From the NCBI GenBank assembly GCA_003022535.1, contig PXTT01000055.1, forward strand, positions 3,235 through 53,132: DNA of 49,898 nucleotides, in the 5' to 3' direction. Positions within the stretch are counted from its first letter, which is position 1; each line of letters begins with the position of its first letter. Below are positions 8,963-17,979 of the stretch, piece by piece. A model generated the notes under the pieces. The model was not told where the DNA came from and did not search any database. It worked only from the letters and a program-made list of their open reading frames with translations. This stretch comes from Bacteroidetes bacterium QS_9_68_14. Its GTDB lineage: Bacteria; Bacteroidota; Rhodothermia; Rhodothermales; Salinibacteraceae. A program made the translations under genes and the position numbers.

Positions 8963-11428
8963 ATGCTCACACCCTATTGCTGCACGCGCTGCGGCTTCTG
9001 GCAGCAGCACTTCGCCGAGCCGCCGAGCTGCCCCGTCTGCACCGACCTGCGCCACCCGCTTCCCACGAACGGGTGGGACTTCCGCACGCCCGAGGAGATC
9101 GGGGCCACGGTCGAGACGCGCTGGCGCGAGGTCGGCGACGGCATTTTTCTTTTCGAGAACGAGCCGGCCGTCGGCATCGGGCCGTGCGGGTACCTCGTTC
9201 AGCGGCCCGCGGGCAACGTGGCCTTCGAGGGCGCCAGTTGGTACTCGGGCGCGGCGCTGGATTTCATCGCAGAAAAGGGCGGCGTGGACGCCCTAAGCGC
9301 GTCGCACGCGCATGTCTACGGCGCGCTTTGGCAGCTGGCCCGGCGCTTCCGGCCGGAGATCGTCTTTCAGAAAGACGCGTTGCCGTTCGCGCAGCAGCAC
9401 TTCGGGCAACGCTCCGACCGAATGGGAGGAAGTACTCCTGGGGGGCGCGACGCGCGCTTTCGCAAAAAAGGCGACGGTGAAGGCTACATCCCGCCCGTTT
9501 CGTGGCCCTTCGACGAAACCGCGGAGCTCACCCCCGGCGCGGTGCTGCACCACACCGGCGGCCACACGCCCGGCCACGCCGTGCTGCACCTCGAAGACCA
9601 AGAGGCGCTCTTCTGCGGCGACGCGCTCAAGTTCACCCTCGCCGGCGAGCACGGCCAGCGCCTCGACCCCGACGAAGGCGAGCGCGTTGGGCAGGCGGCA
9701 GGGATCTCCTGCCACACCGCCTTCGACGCGCACCTGCCGCTCTCCTCCGACCAGGTGCGGGGCTACCGCGAGGTCTTCGAGCCGCTGGCCTTCGACCCGG
9801 TGTACACGCCGTGGGAGGTCGTGCAGCCGGGCCAGAACAAGCGCGCCGCGCTGCGCCTCTTCGAGAAGCAGCTTTCGGGCAAGCCCTTCGCCGGCTTCAT
9901 GCCGCTGCAAACGGGAACGGGCGAGCCCGCCGCCGAGACGCCCGCGCCCCTTCGCCGCTACCGGCCCCTGGCCACGCCGGGGGAGCGCGTCTTCGAGTTT
10001 CCCATCACGGAGCTCGACCACACCGGCGTGCCCGTGTGGACGGTTCTCCAATGGCAGCCCGACGGCGAGGCGCTCAGCGGCGTCGGCTACGGGCCGACGG
10101 AGGAGCGCGCCCGCATCGGCGGCTGGGGCGAGATGGCCGAGCAGGTCCTGTGCCACCGCGCGCTCGAGCGCCTGGAGCGCCGCACGGCGAGCTACGCGGA
10201 CTTGGAGAACGAAGGCATCCCGGCGCTGAACCCGCTGAAGCTGCGCCTCCCGGTGACGACCGATTACACGCACGAGCGTGAATTGCAATGGGTCGAGGCC
10301 ACGCGCTGGCGGCCCGGCGACGGGGCGGGCGAGGGCGTCTGGGTGCCCGTCGAAGCGGCGGCCGCGCACTTCTTCGACCTCGGCGAAGGCGGGCCGGCGG
10401 ACCCGCTTTTCACGCCCATCACGAACGGGCTGGGCGCGGGGCCATCGCTCGAACACGCGCTTCAGCACGGGCTGCTGGAGCTCTCGCAGCGCGACGGCAA
10501 CAGCGTGCACTACCGTGCGCTCGACCGCAAGGTCGGCCTCACCCTCGACAGCGTGGCCGACCCGCAGGCGCGCCGCCTCCTCCGCCGCTACGACGAGGCC
10601 GGAATCGACCTGCGCGTGAAGCTCGCCGACGACACGCTCGGCATGACGAACCTCTACGTCGTCGGCGCCGAGCGGGACCCGGAGCGCGCGCCGCACCCCA
10701 TTCAGCTCACCGGTTGCGGGGAGGCCGCCCACCCCGACCGCGAGAAAGCCCTCCGCAAGGCGCTTCTGGAATACGCCGCCTCCCGGGCGCGCAAGCGCTT
10801 CAACCACGGCCCCATCGCGCCGATGCGCGAGCTCCTGCCGGCCGGCTACCTGGAACGTTTTGAGGAAAACCTGCCCTCCGTCGAGGAAAACCGTTCGCTG
10901 GCAGCGATCCGCGAGTGGATGGCCCTCTCGCCGCAGGAGACGATGCAGCGCGTGGCCGACCCGTACCTAAAGGTCGAGACCGAGCGGCGCTTCTCCGCCC
11001 TCCCGAGCGTGGCGCCGGGCTCGCTGGCCACGCCGGAGGCCACGCTGCGCGCCACCGCCGAGCGGATCGAGGAGGCGGGACTGGAGATCTACTTCGTGGA
11101 CTTCACGCCGCCGGAGCGCGAGTGGCCGGGCGACGGCCCACCGCCACATGCGCTGAAGGCCATCGTGCCGGGGCTGGAGGTGGAGACGATGACCTACGAC
11201 CGCGTGGGCCCGCGCAACCTGCGCCGCCTCTTCGCAATGGGCGCCGGCTTCGCCGGCCGCGGCAAGCCACCCAAGGGAGCAGAGCGCGTCCCGATGACGC
11301 CCGAGGACGAAGAGGCGCTCGGCGGCCCGGCGTGGTTCAGCCCCGAAGGCGCCGAGCGGGCGCTGGGCAACTACTACGGCCTCTACCGCGAGCCAGACTT
11401 CCACGTGGCGGCGCTGGCGGGGCGTTGA
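8963..11428 (+). CDS. fusion: N-terminal zinc-knuckle + metallo-beta-lactamase-fold domain, C-terminal YcaO domain
   Basis: N-term CCTRCGFWQ..PPSCPVCTD, SHAHVYGALW, HHTGGHTPGHAVLHLEDQEALFCGDALKF (MBL); C-term PVWTVLQW...GGWGEMAEQVLCHRALERLERR...NGLGAGPSLEHALQHGLLELSQRDGNSVHYRALDR...QLTGCGEAAHPDREKALRKALLEYAASRARKRFNHG (YcaO). Single uninterrupted frame. Confidence 0.85.
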   Translation: MLTPYCCTRCGFWQQHFAEPPSCPVCTDLRHPLPTNGWDFRTPEEIGATVETRWREVGDGIFLFENEPAVGIGPCGYLVQRPAGNVAFEGASWYSGAALDFIAEKGGVDALSASHAHVYGALWQLARRFRPEIVFQKDALPFAQQHFGQRSDRMGGSTPGGRDARFRKKGDGEGYIPPVSWPFDETAELTPGAVLHHTGGHTPGHAVLHLEDQEALFCGDALKFTLAGEHGQRLDPDEGERVGQAAGISCHTAFDAHLPLSSDQVRGYREVFEPLAFDPVYTPWEVVQPGQNKRAALRLFEKQLSGKPFAGFMPLQTGTGEPAAETPAPLRRYRPLATPGERVFEFPITELDHTGVPVWTVLQWQPDGEALSGVGYGPTEERARIGGWGEMAEQVLCHRALERLERRTASYADLENEGIPALNPLKLRLPVTTDYTHERELQWVEATRWRPGDGAGEGVWVPVEAAAAHFFDLGEGGPADPLFTPITNGLGAGPSLEHALQHGLLELSQRDGNSVHYRALDRKVGLTLDSVADPQARRLLRRYDEAGIDLRVKLADDTLGMTNLYVVGAERDPERAPHPIQLTGCGEAAHPDREKALRKALLEYAASRARKRFNHGPIAPMRELLPAGYLERFEENLPSVEENRSLAAIREWMALSPQETMQRVADPYLKVETERRFSALPSVAPGSLATPEATLRATAERIEEAGLEIYFVDFTPPEREWPGDGPPPHALKAIVPGLEVETMTYDRVGPRNLRRLFAMGAGFAGRGKPPKGAERVPMTPEDEEALGGPAWFSPEGAERALGNYYGLYREPDFHVAALAGR

Positions 11429-11466
11429 TGGTCCGCTCGCGGCGCTCGCTCAATGGCGGGTGGTAA

Positions 11467-11498
11467 ATGGTTGCCGCTCAGCATGGTTGCCGCTCAGC
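11467..11498. repeat. 2 x 16-bp perfect tandem repeat in intergenic gap
   Basis: ATGGTTGCCGCTCAGC twice, back to back. Confidence 0.95.
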
Positions 11499-11552
11499 AG
11501 CGCGCTGCCCTCTAAAAAACCATCGACCATCTACAACCCACCGCCTACCAAA

Positions 11553-12404
11553 ATGCCTCTGCGATACGCCTACAACACCAACGGCTGCGCGAACCACCGC
11601 CTGGGCGACGCCCTCGCGTTGATCGCCGAGGCCGGCTACGACGGCGTGGCCCTCACGCTCGACCACCACCACTTCGACCCGTTCGCGCCCGACTTCGACC
11701 GCCGCGCGGGCACCCTCGACGCACGCCTGCGCGAGCTGGGCCTCGGCCTCGTCGTGGAGACGGGCGCGCGCTTCCTCCTGAACCCGCGCCAGAAGCACGA
11801 GCCGACGCTGCTGCACCCCGACCCCGACGCCCGCGAGCGGCGGCTCGACTTCCTCACCCGCGCGCTCGACGTGTGCGAAATCTGCGGGGGCGAGGCCGTC
11901 TCGTTCTGGTCGGGAACACCGCAGGAAGGCGTGGCCGAAGGCGACGCCTGGCAACGCCTCACCGACGGCGTAGCGACCGTCGTGGAGCGGGCCGAGGAGC
12001 GCGGCGTCACGGCCGCCTTCGAGCCGGAGCCGGGCCACCTCACTGAGACGGTCGCCAGCTACGAGCGCCTCGCCGACGAGGTGCCCGGCCTCCGCCTCGC
12101 TCTCGACACGGGCCACTGCCTCGTCACCCAGCACGTCGCCCCCAGCGAAGCCGTGCGCCAGCAGGCCGGCCGCCTCGGCACCGTCGCCATTGAAGATATG
12201 CGGCGCGGCGTGCACCGGCACTTGCCCTTCGGCGAAGGTGACATGGACGTGCCCGCCGTGCTACAGGCACTGCGCGAGATCGGCTTCGACCGCCTCGTCT
12301 GCGTCGAGCTCTCCCGCGCCTCCCCCACCGCCCACGAGACGATCCCGCAGTCGCTCGCGTTTCTGAAAGAGGCCGAACGCGAGTTGACGGGCAGCGGGCC
12401 GTAG
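11553..12404 (+). CDS. sugar phosphate isomerase/epimerase-like (xylose isomerase-like TIM barrel)
   Basis: MPLRYAYNTNGCANHRLGDALALIAEAGYDGVALTLDHHH...; AAFEPEPGHL, LRLALDTGHCLVTQH, VAIEDMRRGVHRHLPFGEGDMDVPAVLQALREIGFDRLVCVEL. Confidence 0.88.
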   Translation: MPLRYAYNTNGCANHRLGDALALIAEAGYDGVALTLDHHHFDPFAPDFDRRAGTLDARLRELGLGLVVETGARFLLNPRQKHEPTLLHPDPDARERRLDFLTRALDVCEICGGEAVSFWSGTPQEGVAEGDAWQRLTDGVATVVERAEERGVTAAFEPEPGHLTETVASYERLADEVPGLRLALDTGHCLVTQHVAPSEAVRQQAGRLGTVAIEDMRRGVHRHLPFGEGDMDVPAVLQALREIGFDRLVCVELSRASPTAHETIPQSLAFLKEAERELTGSGP

Positions 12405-12490
12405 AGCCGTGAATGGTGAACGGTCCTCGGCCGGCAACGCGGCCCCGACTGGCAGCGCGTTTCTACCTCAAACCCCCCTCACACCCAGCC

Positions 12491-13726
12491 GTGCGCATCT
12501 GCTTCATCAGCCGCCGCTTCTTCCCCACTGTCAGCGGGATGAGCGTCTACGCGATCAACCTGATCCGTGAGCTCACCGCCCTGGGCCACGACGTGACGAT
12601 GATTTCGCAGTACCGCACCGACGAGAAGGGCAAAGCGATCTACGGCGGCGGCCCGCCCCCCGACGTCGACGGCGTGCGCGTAATCGGCCTCGAGTCGAAG
12701 GGCGAGCAGTCCAGCGGCGACTTCGAGCGCGACATCGACGAGATGGTAGACGTGGCCGCGCAGGAGCACCGCGAGCAAGGCCCCTTCGACGTGGTGCACG
12801 CGCAGTACGGCTACCCGACGGGCCTCGCCGCGCTGATGGCCGCCGAGCAGCTGGGCGTGCCCAGCGTCGTGAGCATCCAGGGCGGGGACGGGCACTGGGT
12901 CGGCGACTGCTGCTCGACGCACCGCGAGGCGATGCTCGCCGTCCTCAGCCACGCCGACGCGCTTTTGATCGGCGCACGCTCCTTTGCGAATGAAGTCACC
13001 GAGCGCCTCGGCACACCGCCGGAGCGCTTCACCATCGTGCCCGGCGCGGTGGACGTGGACCGCTTCCATCCGCCAGAGGACCGGGAGCCCGGCGACCTGC
13101 AGGAGCCGCCTGTCTTTCTCTACCATGGCCGCATCGACGCGCGCAAAGGCGCCCTCGACACGCTCGACGCGTTTCGCGCGTTGCTCGACGAAGGGCACGA
13201 CGCGCGCCTGCGCATGAGCGGCATCGGCCCCGACGCCGACGCCGCACGCGAGAAGATCGACGCGCTGGGGCTTTCGAGCCACGCCGAGATGACCGGCGCG
13301 GCAGACTATGCCGACGCGCCTGCCGTCTACCGCGAGGCCGACGTGTTTCTCAGCCCCACCTACGCGGAGGGCTTCTCCAACACCATCCTCGAAGCGATGG
13401 CCACGGGGCTGCCGGTCGTCAGCTGCCGCGCGGTGGGCGTGGTGGACTGCCTCACCGGCGGCGAGGACGCGCTCCTCACCGAGCCGGGCGACACGGGCGC
13501 GCTCGCCGAGGCGATGCAACGCCTCCTCACTGACGAAGCGGTGCGCCGCCGCCTTGCCCGCGCGGCCCTCGCCGAGGCACGCACCGACTACGCCTGGAGC
13601 ACCCGCGCCGAGCAAATCGCCGCCCTCTACGCCGAGCTCAAAGGCACCGCGCCGGACACGAGCTGGACCGCCCCCGCGATGCCACCGGACGACTGCCGCT
13701 TCCGCGACGAGCCGGCGCTGCTTTGA
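12491..13726 (+). CDS. glycosyltransferase family 4 protein (GTG start)
   Basis: RICFISRRFFPTVSGMSVYAINLIRELTALGHDV..., FLYHGRIDARKGALDTLDAF, SPTYAEGFSNTILEAMATGLPVVS (EX7E). Confidence 0.92.
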   Translation: MRICFISRRFFPTVSGMSVYAINLIRELTALGHDVTMISQYRTDEKGKAIYGGGPPPDVDGVRVIGLESKGEQSSGDFERDIDEMVDVAAQEHREQGPFDVVHAQYGYPTGLAALMAAEQLGVPSVVSIQGGDGHWVGDCCSTHREAMLAVLSHADALLIGARSFANEVTERLGTPPERFTIVPGAVDVDRFHPPEDREPGDLQEPPVFLYHGRIDARKGALDTLDAFRALLDEGHDARLRMSGIGPDADAAREKIDALGLSSHAEMTGAADYADAPAVYREADVFLSPTYAEGFSNTILEAMATGLPVVSCRAVGVVDCLTGGEDALLTEPGDTGALAEAMQRLLTDEAVRRRLARAALAEARTDYAWSTRAEQIAALYAELKGTAPDTSWTAPAMPPDDCRFRDEPALL

Positions 13727-13790
13727 GTGAAGCGCGGAAGGTTGAAAGGAGAGCGTTTCCCCTCCGGCTGGAAAACCTTCATCCCGAAAA

Positions 13791-14633
13791 ATGCCCCACA
13801 CGTTGTTCCTATCGCCTCACCTCGACGACGTGGCCTTCTCGTGCGGGGGGGCGCTCTTCGCGTTGCTGGCGCAAGGCGGGGACGCGACAGTGGCGACCGT
13901 CTTTACCGCCTCGGTAGCGGAGCCGACGGGCTTTGCGCTCCGGTGCCAGACGGACAAGGGCCTCGCGCCGAGCGTGGATTACATGCGCCTGCGCCGCGCC
14001 GAGGACGAGGCCTTCGCCGAGGCGCTGCGTGCGGCGTTGCCACCGGGGGCAGGCCGGCTGCGGCTGCGCCACGGCCCCTTCGAGGAAGCGCCGCACCGCG
14101 GCTACGAGTCGCCCGAGGCGCTTTTCGCTGGCGTGCGCCCCAGCGACGACGTGGGGCCCAGCGTGCGGACGTGGCTGGCGTCGCTGCTAGGCGAGACGGA
14201 CGCCCCGCTGCTCTTCGCCCCGCAGGCGCTGGGAGGCCACGTGGACCATGTGCACGTCGCACGGGCTGCGCGCGCGCTCCTCCAAGACGCGGGCGAGGCC
14301 CCGCCGGGGGCGTGGTACCGCGACCTGCCGTACGCCCTCCGCGAGCCGGAGGCCACGCCGTGCCGATGGGTGCCCGAGCGCGCCGAGGAGCGCGCCGTTC
14401 CGCTCAGCGAGGCGGCCCGGGAGGCGAAACAGCGGGGCGCGGCGGCCTACAGCTCGCAGCTCGGCTTCCAGTTCGGCGGGGAGAAATCCATGCGCGAGAC
14501 GCTCGCACGATTCGCACGCGAGGAGGGCGCGCGCTTGGGCGCCGGCGGCCCAGCCGAGGCCGTGCGCTGCGACCGGACGGCCGAGCGTGCGCGCCGGGAG
14601 GCGCCGTTAATGCAGTCGTTAACGCAAGGGTAA
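13791..14633 (+). CDS. PIG-L/LmbE-type deacetylase
   Basis: FLSPHLDDVAFSCGGALFAL and GGHVDHVHVARAAR zinc motifs. Confidence 0.9.
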   Translation: MPHTLFLSPHLDDVAFSCGGALFALLAQGGDATVATVFTASVAEPTGFALRCQTDKGLAPSVDYMRLRRAEDEAFAEALRAALPPGAGRLRLRHGPFEEAPHRGYESPEALFAGVRPSDDVGPSVRTWLASLLGETDAPLLFAPQALGGHVDHVHVARAARALLQDAGEAPPGAWYRDLPYALREPEATPCRWVPERAEERAVPLSEAAREAKQRGAAAYSSQLGFQFGGEKSMRETLARFAREEGARLGAGGPAEAVRCDRTAERARREAPLMQSLTQG

Positions 14634-14767
14634 TGGGCCGGTAATGATCCGATAACAAAGCAGCGAGGCGCGTGCGCTATTCTTACGGACGTGTCGCCTG
14701 AGAGCTCGCTTGGTAACCCCGCGCGGTGCTTCTCGGCCCCTCCGCAGAATGACCGCCTCGCGCTCAC

Positions 14768-17700
14768 GTGCGTCCACTCCTCTTTTCGTTCAGCCCCCCT
14801 TTTCCCCGGACGGGAGCGCGCCGTTGGCCCGCGTTGCTCGCCGCCTGCGTGCTGATGGCCGGTGCGATGGCGGGGTCGCCGCCTGCACAGGCGCAAGAAG
14901 AAAGGAGCGAGACAGGCGCCCTTACCGGCGTGGTCGTGGACGGGGAGACCGGCGAGACGCTCCCCGGCGCCAGCGTCTTGGTCGCCGGCCCGCAGCAGGG
15001 CGCCTCGACGGGCGTGGACGGGCGCTACCGCATCGAGAACCTCGCGCCGGGGACCTACGAGGTGGAGTTTTCCTTCGTGGGCTACCGGGCGAAGACGGTA
15101 ACGGGCGTGGAGGTCGCCGGCGGCGAGACGACCGCGCTCGACGTCACCCTGAGCACGGAAGCGCAGGAGCTCGACGAGGTCGTCGTGACCGCCGAGACGG
15201 CGCGCAACACCGAGGCGGGCCTGCTCAAAGAGCGCCAGGGCGCCGCGGCCGTCAGCAACGCCATCAGCGCCGAGAGCATCAGCGAGTCGGGCGCCTCCGA
15301 TGCCGCCGGCGCGATGAAGAACGTCACCGGCGCGGCTGTCACGGGCGGGAAGTACGTCAACATTCGCGGCCTCGGGGGGCGCTACGTCAACACCACGCTC
15401 AACGGGGCGGCCCTGCCCGGCGCCGACCCCGATCAGAATGCCGTGCCGTTTGACCTCTTCCCCGCGGGGCTGTTGGAGAATATCGTCGTCTCGAAGACGT
15501 TCACGCCCGACAAGGCGGGCCACTTCACGGGCGGCAGCGTGGACATCGGCACCGTGGCCTTCCCCGACGAGCTCAACCTGACGGTGTCCAGCTCGGTCGG
15601 ATACAACACCGAGACGAGCTTCACCAGCGAACGCTTCAGCTTCGTGGACGGGCTCGGCGGCGTGCCGGGCACGGTGCCCGCCAGCGGGCCGCCCTCCTTT
15701 ACCGACTTCGAAAACACGCCCGAAGAGAAGCGGCAGCTCGACGCGATCACCGAGTCGTTCGGCACGGCGCTGGCCCCGGCCGTGGCGAGGATGCCCGTCG
15801 AGCAAAGCTACGAGGCCTCCTTCGGCAACGAATTTACGCTGCCGGGCGAGCGGCCCCTTGGCGTGGTCGTGACCGCCTCCTACGACCGCAACGTCTCGGG
15901 CTACACCGGCGGCACGACGGCGCGCTTCCCGCTGCTCAGCCCCGGGGCCGCGTCGCTCAGCCAGGAGCTTGCGCTCAGCGACGAGTCGAGCACGATGGAG
16001 GACCTGTACAGCGGGCTCGCCAACGTGTCCTTCCGGCCCTTCGAGGGGCAGGAGATCGGCGTGAACCTGCTCTACACCCGCAGCAACGAGCGCCAGGGGC
16101 GCTTCCAGGAAGGCGTCGGGAGCGAGCTTTTGCAGAGCGGCGACCTCTTCCGCACGCGCACGATCCGCAAGACCGAGCGCACCGTAGTGAACGGGCAGGT
16201 GCGCGGAGAGCACACCTTTGGTCAGGGGCTCTTGGAACGCGCGTTCGGGTCCCGCCGCGGGGCGCGCCTCACGTGGAACGCGGCGCTGAACCGCACCGAC
16301 CAGAATGAGCCGGACTACCGCCAGTTCGCCAACGAGATCGACAGCTCCGGCGCCTTCCGTGGCATCAGTACGGCCGGCTACAGCCCGCCCTCGCGCTTCT
16401 TCCGCAACTTTGGGGAGGACGGGCGCTCGGCTGAGGGCGCGCTGGAGATCCCGCTCGCCGCGGTGGCAGACGTGAAAATTGGCGCCAGCTACGTTCGCAA
16501 AGAGCGCGCCTTTCGGCAACGCCGCTTCATCTACGAGGTGGACGAGAGCGTCGACTACAACGAGAACCCGGCGGAGTTTTTCGGGGAGCAGGGCGGCATC
16601 GTCGGTACGGGGCCGGACGGCGAGCCGGTGCTGGGCACCTTCGTGCAGGAGAGCTCGCGCGCCACCAACAACTACAACGGCGAGCGCACCGTCCGCGCCG
16701 GGTTCGCGATGGCGGACGTGCGCGTCGGTCCCCTGATCGAGGCGCTGGGCGGCGGCGAGGCGTCGGTGCCGGTCCTCAGCCGCCTGCGTGTGATCGGCGG
16801 GGTGCGCCGGGAGCAGACCGACCAGTCGGTCAACGTCTTCGCTCCGGCCGCGGATCTGGTCTATCCACTGGCCGACTCGCTCTTCGTACCGGCCGGCCAG
16901 CTGACGGACGCGGCGCCGGGCGACGGCCGCATCGACCGGGCCGACTGGCTCCCGTCGCTCAACCTGGTCTACAACGTCACCGACGCGATGAACGTGCGCG
17001 CCGCCTACGGCAAAACGCTGGCGCGCCCGAACTTCCGCGAGTTTGCGCCGGCGCGCTTTAGCCGCTACATCGGGGGCTACGACCTCATCGGGAATCCGGA
17101 GCTGCGGCTCACCACGGTCGACAACTTCGACGTACGCTGGGAATGGTTTCCCAATCCCGGCGAGGTGCTGGCCGTGAGCGGCTTCTACAAACGCTTCACC
17201 GACGCCATCACGCGTACGTTCGTCCCGGTCAACAACCCGAACATCACGTTCATCAACGCGCCGCGCTCGCGCGTCTACGGGGCGGAGCTGGAGGTCAGCC
17301 AGCGGCTGGGCTTCCTGGCCGAGGCGTTGCGCGGCTTGCAGGCCGGGGCCAACCTTACGCTGGCGCGCTCGAACTCGGAGGTGCCCGTGGCCGGCACCAG
17401 CGGCGACACGACCTTCGTGGACCGTCCGTTTCAGGGGCAGTCCGACTACCTCGTCAATGCGGACCTCGCCTACGACGCGCCCGAGACGGGCACCAGCGCG
17501 AGCCTCTACTACAACGTCTTCGGCGAGCGCCTCACCGAGATCACCCGCGATGCCGGGCCCGACCGCTTCGAGCAACCCCGCCATACGCTCGACTTCGTCT
17601 TCGCGCAACGCCTCGCGCCGCTGGGCCTGCTGCGCGGCCTGAAGGTGAAGCTGAAGGCCAAAAATCTGCTGGGAGCCGACTACGAGGCGGCCCGCACGTA

Positions 17701-17776
17701 CCGGGGCGAGACCTACGCGGTGCGGCGCTACGAGCGGGGCCGCTCCTTCACCCTCGGTCTCGAGTACAGCCTGTGA
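14768..17776 (+). CDS. TonB-dependent receptor with carboxypeptidase-regulatory-like N-terminal domain
   Basis: GALTGVVVDGETGETLPGASVLVAG...YEVEFSFVGYRAKTV; YVNIRGLGGRYVNTTLNGAALPG; C-terminal beta-barrel ending YERGRSFTLGLEYSL. Confidence 0.93.
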   Translation: MRPLLFSFSPPFPRTGARRWPALLAACVLMAGAMAGSPPAQAQEERSETGALTGVVVDGETGETLPGASVLVAGPQQGASTGVDGRYRIENLAPGTYEVEFSFVGYRAKTVTGVEVAGGETTALDVTLSTEAQELDEVVVTAETARNTEAGLLKERQGAAAVSNAISAESISESGASDAAGAMKNVTGAAVTGGKYVNIRGLGGRYVNTTLNGAALPGADPDQNAVPFDLFPAGLLENIVVSKTFTPDKAGHFTGGSVDIGTVAFPDELNLTVSSSVGYNTETSFTSERFSFVDGLGGVPGTVPASGPPSFTDFENTPEEKRQLDAITESFGTALAPAVARMPVEQSYEASFGNEFTLPGERPLGVVVTASYDRNVSGYTGGTTARFPLLSPGAASLSQELALSDESSTMEDLYSGLANVSFRPFEGQEIGVNLLYTRSNERQGRFQEGVGSELLQSGDLFRTRTIRKTERTVVNGQVRGEHTFGQGLLERAFGSRRGARLTWNAALNRTDQNEPDYRQFANEIDSSGAFRGISTAGYSPPSRFFRNFGEDGRSAEGALEIPLAAVADVKIGASYVRKERAFRQRRFIYEVDESVDYNENPAEFFGEQGGIVGTGPDGEPVLGTFVQESSRATNNYNGERTVRAGFAMADVRVGPLIEALGGGEASVPVLSRLRVIGGVRREQTDQSVNVFAPAADLVYPLADSLFVPAGQLTDAAPGDGRIDRADWLPSLNLVYNVTDAMNVRAAYGKTLARPNFREFAPARFSRYIGGYDLIGNPELRLTTVDNFDVRWEWFPNPGEVLAVSGFYKRFTDAITRTFVPVNNPNITFINAPRSRVYGAELEVSQRLGFLAEALRGLQAGANLTLARSNSEVPVAGTSGDTTFVDRPFQGQSDYLVNADLAYDAPETGTSASLYYNVFGERLTEITRDAGPDRFEQPRHTLDFVFAQRLAPLGLLRGLKVKLKAKNLLGADYEAARTYRGETYAVRRYERGRSFTLGLEYSL

Positions 17777-17979
17777 TGGGTGGAGGGGAGATGGGAGATG
17801 GTTTCGCCTCGCTGAGGCTCGCTTCAGGCCCTCTCGTTTCGACCCGCACGACCTGCAACGCCGAACAGAATAGCCGAACAGGAAGCCTCTCCGAGCGCCG
17901 CTTCCTCGCCTTTTTCTCCAAGTGCGCTCCTGCTTGCTCCGTTTTCTCCCTCCAACGCCTCCGCAGCGGACTTTACGCC

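Noticed and set aside
9420-9520. Extra ~33-residue basic stretch within the MBL domain (QHFGQRSDRMGGSTPGGRDARFRKKGDGEGYIPP) as a separate inserted element
   Set aside because: Could be a family-specific loop; no flanking repeats or other insertion signature seen.
12491-14633. GT4 + PIG-L pair as classical bacillithiol genes bshA/bshB
   Set aside because: The GT4 N-terminus (RICFISRRFFPTVSGMSVYAINLI) does not read like BshA, and no BshC is adjacent; the context with INO1, MocA and YcaO argues for something else. Not excluded without a search.
14447-17608. 1053-aa minus-strand ORF antisense to the TonB receptor
   Set aside because: Typical high-GC antisense open frame; composition is not protein-like and the plus-strand receptor is unambiguous.
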